Shown piece by piece: positions 17,566 to 28,028 of a stretch of 64,000 bases of DNA. Each line of letters begins with the position of its first letter. Within the stretch, counting starts at the first letter, position 1. Location of the stretch: assembly GCA_014650475.1 (NCBI GenBank), contig BMVA01000008.1, forward strand, positions 124,001 to 188,000. The letters are read 5' to 3'. Position numbers and translations under genes: made by a program. The DNA comes from Streptomyces albogriseolus (lineage in GTDB: Bacteria; Actinomycetota; Actinomycetes; Streptomycetales; Streptomycetaceae). The notes below the pieces were generated by a model. That model saw only the letters and a list, made by a program, of their open reading frames with translations, was not told where the DNA came from and did not search any database.

Positions 17566-18801
17566 TCACCTCATGCGCTGCCACCAGCCCAGGGGGAGGC
17601 ACAGCCTGCCCTCGGCCAGCTGCCGGATCCACTCCTCCCAGGTCGTCGACGAGCAGACGACCGTGGGCAACGGCGGCACGGGGACGGTGGGCACAGTCGG
17701 CTCCCCGCCATCGGCGGCATGTGCGGTCCGGTAGACCAAGGACGCCTCGGGATTGTCCGCACACCGCCAGACTCCATGCGGACAGTAATCCGACAGCGTG
17801 TTGTACACCGGGTCGTGCGCATCCATCCATGCGAGCATCCGCCGCATATAGTCGGCATTGTCGCCATTGCGGAAAAGACCCCACTCCGGATAGGAGACAG
17901 GTTTGTCGTGCAACCTCGCGAAGTCCACATGCGCCCGCAGTCCGTAAGGCTCGTTCACCTGCTCGTCGAACGAGACTCCTTGCGGCTGGTCGTAGGCGTC
18001 CATTCCGATGATGTCGACCGTGCCGTCGCCCGGATAGCAGTCGGTCCAGGGAACGGCGTCCCGGCCGCGGCTGGGCGTGAAATCGAAACGGAAACTCTGC
18101 CCCGGCACCGAACGCATGGCGGTGACGATCCTGTTCCAGTACGCCTTCCAGGCATGCGGGTCGGGACCGCAACGATGGGTGTAGGTGGTGCCGTTCATCT
18201 CCCAGCCGAGCACCAGGATCGTGTCGGGCACTCGGAGGGTGACCAGTCGCTCGGCGAGGACGCGGAAGTGGTGATCGAACTCGCCCTCGGCGCCCCGCTT
18301 CAGCAGGGCTCGGACCTCGCCGTCGGTGAGGCTCTCCTCGTTCCGTTCCAGCATGGGCACGTTGAGGACGAGCATCCGGTCGGCCTCGGCCTTGCGCCAG
18401 TTCGCCCAGCTGTCGAGAAAGCCCGGCGCCCCCTCGATGTTGCTCCAGCGGTCGCCGGGCAGATATGTGTGCGCGACCCGGACCTCGGCGCCGCCCAGCC
18501 AATCGCTGAAGGCCTCGATGCGGTTCACCCCTGCGGCGTCCGATCCCAGGAAGGCGCCGAAGGCCGGTGACGCCGCTGCCGCGCGGGCGGCGGGTGATCG
18601 CGGTCCGGGAGCTGCGGGAACCGAGTCGGGCGAAGAGGGCTCCGGCTCGGGAGGGACCACCGCGAAGGCCGGTTCGGCGGTCCAGGGAGCGGACCGAGCC
18701 GCGGCGGGACCGATTCCGGAGACGAGCGCGGTCGTCACGGCGCCGACCACCGCGGCGACAGCCAGACGCCCGGCCCCGGTCCGGCACTGCTGGGGTGCCA
18801 T
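17566..18801 (-). CDS. Secreted GH26-like glycoside hydrolase
   Basis: The 411-residue product has an N-terminal leader (about 1-36, hydrophobic AVAAVVGAVTTALVSGI), a Pro-rich linker and a TIM-barrel domain from about 80. The likely acid/base is Glu201 in LGWEMNG and the likely nucleophile Glu306 in SYPEWG. Spacing and sequence fit the GH26 mannanase-like clan. The extreme C-terminus has extra cysteines (VCSSTTWEEW, RLCLPLGW). It converges on the glycan operon from the other side, so it may cut or remodel the polymer made there; that link is inference. ATG preceded by GGAGAGGAG. Confidence 0.85.
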   Translation of the reverse strand: MAPQQCRTGAGRLAVAAVVGAVTTALVSGIGPAAARSAPWTAEPAFAVVPPEPEPSSPDSVPAAPGPRSPAARAAAASPAFGAFLGSDAAGVNRIEAFSDWLGGAEVRVAHTYLPGDRWSNIEGAPGFLDSWANWRKAEADRMLVLNVPMLERNEESLTDGEVRALLKRGAEGEFDHHFRVLAERLVTLRVPDTILVLGWEMNGTTYTHRCGPDPHAWKAYWNRIVTAMRSVPGQSFRFDFTPSRGRDAVPWTDCYPGDGTVDIIGMDAYDQPQGVSFDEQVNEPYGLRAHVDFARLHDKPVSYPEWGLFRNGDNADYMRRMLAWMDAHDPVYNTLSDYCPHGVWRCADNPEASLVYRTAHAADGGEPTVPTVPVPPLPTVVCSSTTWEEWIRQLAEGRLCLPLGWWQRMR

Positions 18802-18964
18802 GTCCGCTCCTCTCCATCACGTGCCACCGCCGCGCCTCTGCGTGACATTTCCTGTCCTGACGGCTTTTCCAGTCTTCATATGGTGTGCGCACACGCCACC
18901 GCTTCTACCGCTTTCGTGAACTCAGCTCACTCGGACGGATGAGCCGATCCAAAGGAACGATGAC

Positions 18965-20221
18965 GTGTCACTACTGGACCTCCGCACCCCCGCTGTGCTT
19001 CTGCGGGTCGACCGGAATCCCTTTCACCACGGAACGCTGGGCGCCGTGCGTTCGCTCGGCAGAGCGGGCGTGGAGGTGCATGTGGTTGCCGATTCCGACG
19101 GCCCGGTGTCGGCATCACGCTTCGTATGCCGGACGTACAGCCCTCCGCCTCCCGGAGCCTCCCCACGCGACATCGTCGACGTACTGCGCCGTGTGGCAGG
19201 CAGTTTTGAACAAGCCGCAGTTCTGATCCCCATGGACGACACATCCGCTGTCGCGGTGAGTGGCATGCGGAGGGCACTCAGGCCGTCGTATCTGCTGCCC
19301 GAGGCGCCGGAGGCACTGCCTGAACGCGTCGCCGACAAAGCAGAACTGGCCGCCCTCTGTTCATGGGCCGGGATTCCTCATCCGATGAGTCTGCTCCCGG
19401 AGAGCCCTGCGCAGGCAGCAGCTGCCGCCCACCGGCTGGGATTGCCGGTAGTGGCGAAGTGGAGCCGTCCCTGGCTGCTCCCGTCAGATCACGGACTGCG
19501 GAGTACGACGGTGCTCAACTCCGCGCGGCAGGCCCGGGATCTGTACCTCCGCACCGAAGAGGCCGGCAGCCCGCTGCTGCTGCAGAGACATCTGCCACCG
19601 GGCTCCGGCCAGGACTGGTTCTTCCATGGGTATGTCGACCGTGCCGGCGACGTGCGCGCAGGCGCGGCCGGTCTCAAGCAGCGGTCCTGGCCACGGGCCG
19701 CCGGACTGACGGCGGTCGGACGGTGGAGGTCCAACCCCGCGGTACGCGCGCTCTCCGAACGGCTGGTCCGTGAGCTGGGCTACCGAGGCGTCTTCGACCT
19801 GGACTTCCGGTACTGCGGCACGACGGGCCTTTACCACCTGCTCGACTTCAATCCACGGCCGGGCGCCCAGTTCCGCCTGTTCTCCGACACCGCCGGACTG
19901 GACGTCCTGCGGGCTCTGCACATGGACCTGACAGGCCGTCCACTGCTGGAGGGAGCTCCGCGGGAGGGTCGGAGATTCGTGGTGGAGAACTACGCGCCAC
20001 TGGCCGCGCTGCGTCCGTCGGCCAGGGGGTGCGAACTGGCGTGGCATTCCTCGGACGACCCGGCCCCGGGCCGTGTCATGCGGGCGCTGTGGGGCCGCCA
20101 TGTGACGCGCAGGCTGCGACAGCGGTACCGCACGGCCGCCACGGTCCAGGTCCGTGGACATCGTGTCCAGCAGCAAGTCGCATCCTGCGTATCCCACGAC
20201 GAGAAAGTGAGCAGTTGCTGA
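18965..20221 (+). CDS. ATP-grasp carboxylate-amine ligase-like protein
   Basis: The 418-residue protein has the ATP-grasp layout. An N-terminal pre-ATP domain starts TPAVLLRVDRNPFHHGTLGAVRSLG. An ATP-binding region includes PVVAKWSRPW, and a metal-binding segment, FDLDFRYCGTTGLYHLLDFNPRPGAQF, lies near 275-300. Such enzymes activate a carboxylate with ATP and join it to an amine or similar nucleophile. The substrate is unknown. The GTG start has AAGGAA about 6 bases upstream. It overlaps the next gene by a single base, so the pair is co-expressed. Next to the glycan cluster it could attach an amino-acid-like decoration; this is a guess. Confidence 0.83.
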   Translation: MSLLDLRTPAVLLRVDRNPFHHGTLGAVRSLGRAGVEVHVVADSDGPVSASRFVCRTYSPPPPGASPRDIVDVLRRVAGSFEQAAVLIPMDDTSAVAVSGMRRALRPSYLLPEAPEALPERVADKAELAALCSWAGIPHPMSLLPESPAQAAAAAHRLGLPVVAKWSRPWLLPSDHGLRSTTVLNSARQARDLYLRTEEAGSPLLLQRHLPPGSGQDWFFHGYVDRAGDVRAGAAGLKQRSWPRAAGLTAVGRWRSNPAVRALSERLVRELGYRGVFDLDFRYCGTTGLYHLLDFNPRPGAQFRLFSDTAGLDVLRALHMDLTGRPLLEGAPREGRRFVVENYAPLAALRPSARGCELAWHSSDDPAPGRVMRALWGRHVTRRLRQRYRTAATVQVRGHRVQQQVASCVSHDEKVSSC

Positions 20222-21486
20222 TGTACGACCTGTTGGTGGTGGGCGCCGGCCCGTACGGGCTGTCCATCGCGTCCCACGCCATGTCCGCGGGGCTCAGCCT
20301 GGGCGTCCTCGGACGGCCCATGGCTTCCTGGCGGGACCACATGCCCCCGGGCATGTTCCTGAAGTCCGAGCCGTGGGCCTCGAATCTTGCCGACCCGCGG
20401 GGACGGTGGCGATTGGACGCATACTGCGCGACGCAGGGGCGAGAGGCCCGTCACGCGGAGCCGATCCCCGTAAGGACCTTCGCCGATTACGGCCTCTGGT
20501 TCGCACGCAACGCCGCGCTCCCGGTCGACGAGCGCATGGCCCGCCGGGTGGCGGTTCATCCGGCGGGCTTCGAGGTGGTCACCGACGACGGTGACGTGCT
20601 GCACGCCCGGACAGTGGCACTGGCGGTCGGCGTCATGCCCTTCATGGAGGTGCCTTCCGCCCTGCGTGCCCTGCACCCCGCCGTCGCCTCGCACAGCAGC
20701 CACCACAGTGACCTCGGCCGCTTCCGAGGCCGGGACGTCACGGTGATCGGTGGTGGCCAGGCGGCCTTGGAAACCGCGGCTCTGCTCAGGGAGCAGGGCA
20801 CGCGCGTGCGAGTGATCTCCCGCGGTGATCGGCTCAGATGGAACGACGTGCCCCCGCCCTGGCAGCGCCCCTGGTGGCAGTCGGCCCGTTCGCCGCTCAG
20901 TGGCTTGGGCTGCGGCTGGCGGAACTGGTTCTACGCCGAGCGGCCGGGGCTCTTCCGCCACCTCCCCGAGGCCCGCCGGACCCGCATCGCCGGCACGGCC
21001 CTGGGGCCGGCCGGAGCATGGTGGGTACGACACCGGGTCGAACCTGCGGTCGAGGTGCTGCTCGGACGCGAAGTGATCAGGGCGCACACCGTGCCCGGTG
21101 GCGTACGGCTGGACACGATGGGGCGGAACGGGGAACCGCTGTCGCTCGAAACCGAGCACGTGATCGCGGCCACCGGGTTCCGGGCGACCGTCGACCAGTT
21201 GACGTTGCTCGCCCCCGAGCTGCGCAGCACCCTGGCGACGGCGATCGACGGTTCCCCTGTGGTCGGGCGGACCTTCGAGTCGTCCCGACCAGGGCTGTTC
21301 CTGGCCGGCCTGCTGACCACCTCGGCGTTCGGCCCGGCCATGCGCTTCGTCCACGGAGCGACGTTCACGGCGCCGGCCCTCGTGCGAGGAGTGTGCCGTC
21401 GACTGCGTAGCGCCCCACCACGCGTGGCGCCTTTCCTGCCGGAGCGCAGAACGCCCGTAACGGCAGCGGCCGAAGCCTGGCGCTGA
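20221..21486 (+). CDS. FAD/NAD(P)-dependent oxidoreductase (monooxygenase-like)
   Basis: The 421-residue protein has an FAD-binding GAGPYG loop at the N-terminus (LLVVGAGPYGLSIA), a second nucleotide-binding loop GGGQAALE at about 178-185, and a C-terminal LFLAGLLTTSAFGPAMRFV segment. The layout fits flavin-dependent N- or C-hydroxylating enzymes more than pyridine-nucleotide disulfide reductases, since no redox CxxxxC is present. The ATG shares a base with the stop of the ATP-grasp gene. I recall ATP-grasp/FAD pairs in other actinobacteria. Joint modification of a small molecule or glycan substituent is likely, but the substrate is unknown. Confidence 0.83.
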   Translation: MYDLLVVGAGPYGLSIASHAMSAGLSLGVLGRPMASWRDHMPPGMFLKSEPWASNLADPRGRWRLDAYCATQGREARHAEPIPVRTFADYGLWFARNAALPVDERMARRVAVHPAGFEVVTDDGDVLHARTVALAVGVMPFMEVPSALRALHPAVASHSSHHSDLGRFRGRDVTVIGGGQAALETAALLREQGTRVRVISRGDRLRWNDVPPPWQRPWWQSARSPLSGLGCGWRNWFYAERPGLFRHLPEARRTRIAGTALGPAGAWWVRHRVEPAVEVLLGREVIRAHTVPGGVRLDTMGRNGEPLSLETEHVIAATGFRATVDQLTLLAPELRSTLATAIDGSPVVGRTFESSRPGLFLAGLLTTSAFGPAMRFVHGATFTAPALVRGVCRRLRSAPPRVAPFLPERRTPVTAAAEAWR

Positions 21487-21495
21487 CAAAAGAGC

Positions 21496-21525
21496 GGTGC
21501 CGGACAGCACCAGCCGTCCGGCACC
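21496..21525. terminator. Bidirectional hairpin between convergent genes
   Basis: A 10-bp stem (GGTGCCGGAC with its complement) has a 10-nt loop. It sits 10 bp after the rightward oxidoreductase stop and 14 bp from the end of the leftward LAXTG protein gene. Confidence 0.8.
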
Positions 21526-21538
21526 TCGAGGGACGTCG

Positions 21539-22252
21539 CTAGCCGCGGGACGCGACGCGACCCCGTCGGTACACCAGCACACCACCGACCAGGAGCGCAG
21601 CAGCGGCTCCCGACACCATGAGCATCTCGTCCCCGGCACCGGTCTGGGCCAGCGCCGGCGGCTCCCCGTGCGGACGGGCGGCGGGCGGCGCATCCTGAGG
21701 GGCCGGGTCAGCCGGTGTGGTCGCGGGCGGCGTCACCGGAGGAGCGGCCGGAGGTTCCGAGACGGGCGGTTCGCCCATGTCGCCGTCGTCCCCGTAGCCG
21801 CCCTCCTCCTCAGGCCACTCACCGTGTCCTGGGAAAGCGCCCCCGACGAGGTGCTCTGCCACTGCCTCGCCCACCCGGCCGACCGCTCCGCGCACGTCGT
21901 CGACATGGTGGCCGACCTCCCGCACGACGTCGGCACCGACGCCCTGCGGGGTTCCGTCCTGCTGAGGGGTGTGCGCGGTCCGCCCAACCGCTCCCCCTCC
22001 GGCGTCGTCGTCACCGTAGTCCGCGACGGTGTTCTGATCTCCGGAGGGTCCGGCGTCGTTCCTGAGCAGACGGGAACCATCTTCGGAAGCGCCGTCATCG
22101 GTAAGGCCAGGTGCGCTGGAGGTCAACGCACCGAACATGTCACCCGTGGCCTCCTGGGCATTCGAGTCGGCGAAGGCCGGAATGGCACACAGGGACATGA
22201 TGCTCGTCGCAGCGCCAGCCACGATCATTCCCTTGCCCAGTTTCTGTCGCAT
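21539..22252 (-). CDS. LAXTG cell-wall-anchored surface protein with chaplin-like leader
   Basis: The 237-residue product starts MRQKLGKGMIVAGAATSIMSLCAIPAFADS, a leader very like that of chaplins. It ends in a complete sorting signal: LAQTG at about 201-205, a hydrophobic segment, and the basic tail YRRGRVASRG. This is the LAXTG form used by sortase E. Between them lies an acidic, Gly/Asp-rich region and a Pro-rich wall-spanning stretch (about 150-200). The chaplin repeats (VPVNVCGN type) are absent in all three frames that I checked. It occupies the position where I recall long chaplin chpA in S. coelicolor. Role at the cell surface is inferred. Confidence 0.82.
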   Translation of the reverse strand: MRQKLGKGMIVAGAATSIMSLCAIPAFADSNAQEATGDMFGALTSSAPGLTDDGASEDGSRLLRNDAGPSGDQNTVADYGDDDAGGGAVGRTAHTPQQDGTPQGVGADVVREVGHHVDDVRGAVGRVGEAVAEHLVGGAFPGHGEWPEEEGGYGDDGDMGEPPVSEPPAAPPVTPPATTPADPAPQDAPPAARPHGEPPALAQTGAGDEMLMVSGAAAALLVGGVLVYRRGRVASRG

Positions 22253-22397
22253 GTCGTAGTCGTCTTTCTGTTTGGAAGAGAAGCGGGAAAGCCGCCCTCC
22301 GGACCGGTCAGGCAGCGCACCTCCACCTGAATGGCCTCTGTCCTACCTGCTTGCGCATCTTTCGGTCATGAGAACGCGAGACCGATGCGACAGTCCG

Positions 22398-22658
22398 TCA
22401 CTTCTTCCGACGCTTTCCACGATTACGCTGGGAGGCAGCTTCACGCCTACCGTAGTTCCTCTGCCACTTGATTTTTCGGCTCGTCCAGTAATGCGAGCCG
22501 GTCAAATGCCAGTAACGGCATTCTGGGCACCGGTAGATGCGATCCGGAATGATGTCCAGCATCGGCTGCTTGATCATCCAGATCCTGGCCTCGGATTCAG
22601 TATGGAACGACGCTTTTCCTGTCGCTGGACATCTCGGCAAGGTAATCGCACTATACAA
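22398..22658 (-). CDS. Small basic protein with possible zinc ribbon, TTG start
   Basis: The 86-residue product has Cys10, Cys44, Cys47 and His51 (CPATGK then RCPECRYWH), a plausible zinc site, and a strongly basic tail ending RNRGKRRKK. The TTG start is supported by CCGGAGGG five bases upstream. Base composition is clearly AT-richer than the neighbours, which suggests horizontal transfer. Small Cys/His proteins with basic tails of this kind occur in actinophages and plasmids. There are no other phage genes here. DNA or RNA binding is plausible. The gene could also be a relic. Confidence 0.55.
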   Translation of the reverse strand: MYSAITLPRCPATGKASFHTESEARIWMIKQPMLDIIPDRIYRCPECRYWHLTGSHYWTSRKIKWQRNYGRREAASQRNRGKRRKK

Positions 22659-23001
22659 TTTACCCTCCGGAGTCCAATTTGATGAATCGCCAAGCAGAAG
22701 GCTGATCGAGTAGATGCTGCATCATCACTCGGATCGCCATCAAGCGAGTGACACCCGTTCGGCCGAGTGGCCTCAAAATATCCCTCGGATGGCCCAGAAA
22801 ATGCCTTTGATGTAATCCTCCGTCCTGCACATTATTGCAGGAGTCGAACGTGTCAGAAAAAGCGAAAAGCGGCCATCGAAGCGATGACCGCTGTACATAT
22901 TCGTCGATCCCGAGGCGGGCAGGCCGTCCGCCGGCCCCGGAGGTCAGGTCACATCCACGCCACCGACCCCCTGAGGCCCAGCGACGCACGCCTCACACCG
23001 A
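22659..23001. other. AT-richer gap upstream of the zinc-ribbon gene
   Basis: No gene is supported. The sequence from about 22700 to 22880 has much lower G+C than the rest of the window. One leftward reading frame is open from 22989 but shows neither a ribosome binding site nor codon bias. It probably contains the promoter for the zinc-ribbon gene. Confidence 0.4.
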
Positions 23002-23262
23002 TCAGCTGCCCGGCGCGACCTGCGTGCAGAAGTTGCCGATGTTGGTCACACTGTCGCCGAAGACGCTGACCGGCGCGCTCACCGTGATCAGGGATCCGCC
23101 GTCGAACTCCTGCTCGCAGTGGAGAAGCTGGGCGTTTTCGACGGTAGGACGCGGCGCGGGCGGGTCACCCGCACATTCCTCGGCATGAGCGGTTCCGGCG
23201 GCGACCAGCCCGACACCGCTGAGAACACTCGTCATCAGCATGACCTTGTTGAACCTGCGCAC
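23002..23262 (-). CDS. Tiny secreted protein, CEQ/NIGNFC family (copy 1, divergent)
   Basis: The 86-residue product has a signal peptide (MRRFNKVMLMTSVLSGVGLVAAGTAHA) and a mature domain of about 59 residues. It contains HCEQEFDGG and NIGNFC, the signature shared with two downstream paralogues. It has three cysteines (30, 48 and 78), one more than the others. The GTG at 23262 follows GGAG by six bases; a TTG four codons earlier is possible. The conserved Cys pair probably forms a disulfide outside the cell. It is the most diverged of the three copies. No function is known to me. Confidence 0.75.
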   Translation of the reverse strand: MRRFNKVMLMTSVLSGVGLVAAGTAHAEECAGDPPAPRPTVENAQLLHCEQEFDGGSLITVSAPVSVFGDSVTNIGNFCTQVAPGS

Positions 23263-23318
23263 CCTAATCTCCAATCGACTTCGCCGGTGAGACCTTGCGA
23301 CCCCGACCGACAGAGGAG

Positions 23319-23350
23319 GGGGCGTCGAGCCTTTTTATCGCCGACGCCCC
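23319..23350 (-). terminator. Hairpin after secreted copy 2
   Basis: A 9-bp stem (GGGGCGTCG with its complement) surrounds a 14-nt loop containing a run of five T. It lies 77 bp downstream of the leftward gene ending at 23427. Confidence 0.55.
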
Positions 23351-23426
23351 TGAACAGCGGACTGCCGGAAACCGAGGAGCGGGTCCCGCATTGCGTGCGA
23401 GACACCGCCGCTCAGCGTTCCTCGGA

Positions 23427-23666
23427 TCAGTCCTCGGCGTTCACCTGCGCACAGAAGTTGCCGATGTTCTGGGCGTTGTCGCCGCCGACGGTGACCGGGT
23501 TGACCGGGGCGAAGGCGAGCCCACCGTCGAAGGACTGCTCGCACTCGAGAACCTGCACGTTGTCGACGAGGAACGGGCCGTCACCGGCGCTGGCGACTCC
23601 ACTGCCGACGACGCCGATGCCGCCGACCATGACCGCTACGGCCGCAACCTTCTTGAGCTTCTGCAT
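23427..23666 (-). CDS. Tiny secreted protein, CEQ/NIGNFC family (copy 2)
   Basis: The 79-residue product has the leader MQKLKKVAAVAVMVGGIGVVGSGVASA and a mature part with Cys42 (LECEQSFDGG) and Cys72 (QNIGNFC). Two adjacent ATG codons exist. The second (23666) leaves five bases after GGAG, the same spacing as in copy 3, so I chose it. The upstream leader DNA is also similar to that of copy 3, so the duplication included regulatory sequence. Such short, very hydrophobic-leader, two-cysteine proteins suggest a surface or assembly role like chaplins, but the sequences are not chaplins or rodlins. Confidence 0.82.
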   Translation of the reverse strand: MQKLKKVAAVAVMVGGIGVVGSGVASAGDGPFLVDNVQVLECEQSFDGGLAFAPVNPVTVGGDNAQNIGNFCAQVNAED

Positions 23667-23875
23667 CATGTCTCCGATTCGTTCACGGACACGGCCATCC
23701 TTACAGTCCGTGCCTGATCCATTACTGACGATAGCACGACCTTCCTCAAACGCCGCATTCTCGACACACCCATATGGATGCACCCTTACCTTGCTCATTT
23801 AATAAAAATGGTATAAACAGGGATAACGCTTGCCACGGGAAGCGTTGCCGATCGAATGCGAATCCAGCCACAGCA

Positions 23876-23906
23876 GAGGGCCTCGCACCGTGAATGCGAG
23901 GCCCTC
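23876..23906 (-). terminator. Hairpin after secreted copy 3
   Basis: A perfect 12-bp stem (GAGGGCCTCGCA with its complement) has a 7-nt loop, 20 bp beyond the leftward stop at 23927. It makes copy 3 a single-gene transcript. Confidence 0.8.
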
Positions 23907-23926
23907 CGATGGCGCCGTGGAGGCAA

Positions 23927-24187
23927 TCAGTCCTGCAGGCTGGCCTGCGCGCAGAAGTTGCCGATGTTCTGGTTGTTGTCACCGGTGACAGCGCCGGTCA
24001 CAGGCGCGAAGGCGGCACCGGCGTCGAACTCCTGCTCGCACTGCAGCACCTGCAGGTTGTCGATGGCGACGCCCGGGAACGGGTCCCCGGCGGAGTGGCC
24101 ACCGCTGGCGCTGGCGACGCCGCCGCCGGCCAGGCCGATGCCGCCGACCATGAGGGCCACGGCCGCTGCCTTCTTGAACTTGTGCAT
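23927..24187 (-). CDS. Tiny secreted protein, CEQ/NIGNFC family (copy 3)
   Basis: The 86-residue product starts MHKFKKAAAVALMVGGIGLAGGGVASA (signal peptide). The mature part has Cys50 (LQCEQEFDAG) and Cys79 (NIGNFC), aligned with copy 2, plus a Gly/His insertion after the leader. The ATG is five bases after GGAG. An in-frame GTG eight codons upstream (24211) has the stronger AAGGAGG at good spacing and could add VREEIGDT, but the corresponding codon in copy 2 is GTC, which argues against it. Monocistronic, with its own terminator. Function unknown; secretion and a disulfide are inferred. Confidence 0.82.
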   Translation of the reverse strand: MHKFKKAAAVALMVGGIGLAGGGVASASGGHSAGDPFPGVAIDNLQVLQCEQEFDAGAAFAPVTGAVTGDNNQNIGNFCAQASLQD

Positions 24188-24397
24188 GGTGTCTCCGATT
24201 TCTTCACGCACACGACCCTCCTTACGGACCGTGTCCGACTCGTCACAGAACATAACACACGGCTCGCTTAACGCTTCATTTCCGGCACACCCGATTGAGT
24301 GTCACTAAACGGGCACCTCGTCGACCCGCAGCGGCGGAAGCTGTCCCATCCCTCCGAACGTTGCGGAGGGTGGCCTGACAGGGAGTCGGGACATGGG

Positions 24398-24425
24398 TGC
24401 GCCCGGCGGCAAGCCACCGGGCGCA
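24398..24425 (-). terminator. Hairpin downstream of the ABC permease gene
   Basis: A 9-bp stem (TGCGCCCGG with its complement) has a 10-nt loop. It lies 47 bp beyond the leftward stop at 24472. Confidence 0.65.
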
Positions 24426-24471
24426 AGGACAATGTGAGGGCAGGTCCACTTCCGGGACCCGCCCGCTCGGC

Positions 24472-25367
24472 CTAGGACACCACGTCCTTGCGGGCGAACC
24501 CGCGGAAGGCCAGTGCGAACAGCACGAGCGCGTACGTCACGGACACCGACGCGCCCTGGACCATGCCGGACCACTCCGGCGTGGGCTGGACGGCGTCCGC
24601 CCAGGCGAACTGCCAGTGGGCGGGCAGGAAGTGCCGCCAGTCACCGAGGGCGGTGACGGCGTCCAGGACGTTGCCCACGATGGTCAGGCCGACGGCGCCG
24701 CCGACCGCGCCCAGCGGGGCGTCGGTGCGGGTGGACAGCCAGAACGCCAGCCCGGCGGTGACCAGTTGGGAGACGAACAGGTACGCGACGATCACCACGA
24801 GCCGCCCGGCGGCGGTGCCCGGGGCGAGCGTGCCGCCGGTCGGGATGTGCAGCGGGCCCCAGCCGTAGGCGACGGTGCCGACGGCGAGCGCCACCACCGG
24901 CAGCAGCACCATCGCGGCGAGGCTCAGCCCCAGTCCGACGATCAGCTTGGACCACAGCAGCCGCATCCGGGGGACGGGCGCGGCCAGCAGGTAGCGCAGG
25001 GAGGACCAGCCGGCCTCGGAGGCGACGGTGTCCCCGCAGAACAGGGCGACCGGGATGACCAGCAGGAAGCCCGCCGAGACGAAGAGGCTGACGGCGGCGA
25101 AGTTGGCCCCGGACGCGGTGGCCGTGTCCATCAGGTTGATCCGGGTGTTGCGGCCCTCGGGTTCGCCGCCGATCGCGAAGGCGGCCACCAGGACGAAGGG
25201 CAGCACGGCGAGGACCGCGCCCATGACGAGGGTGCGCCGCCGCTTGAGCTGGCGGACCAGCTCGACCCGCAGCGGCAGGGTGCGGCCGGCGCGGTAGCCG
25301 GCGGCGGTCGCGGCGGGGGCGGGCGGGCCGGGGGCCGTGGACTCCTCGGCCCGCTCGGTGAGCGCGC

Positions 25368-25371
<4 letters not shown>
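24472..25371 (-). CDS. ABC-2 type transporter permease
   Basis: The 299-residue protein has a cytoplasmic, Pro/Ala-rich N-terminus of about 45 residues and six hydrophobic segments. They include one near 48-70 (TLVMGAVLAVLPFVLVAAFAI) and a C-terminal segment ending ALAFRGFARKDVVS. This is the ABC-2 membrane domain layout. It probably forms the channel for the ATPase domain encoded directly upstream. Its ATG lies within the stop of that gene (4-bp overlap), so the two subunits are made in equal ratio. The transported substrate is unknown; export is the usual direction for this family. Confidence 0.9.

Positions 25372-28028
<2,657 letters not shown>

Noticed and set aside
21830-22190. Hidden or frameshifted chaplin repeats in the LAXTG protein
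   Set aside because: I read the region in the other frames and found no VPVNVCGN-like segment or paired cysteines; stops occur quickly. The protein simply lacks chaplin domains.
22660-22989. Leftward 109-residue frame in the AT-rich gap
   Set aside because: No ribosome binding site, no codon bias, no recognisable domain; the composition of the region makes chance open frames likely.
23002-24187. The three small secreted proteins as rodlins
   Set aside because: They are much shorter than RdlA/RdlB (about 131 residues) and lack their central motifs; only size of leader and position are similar.
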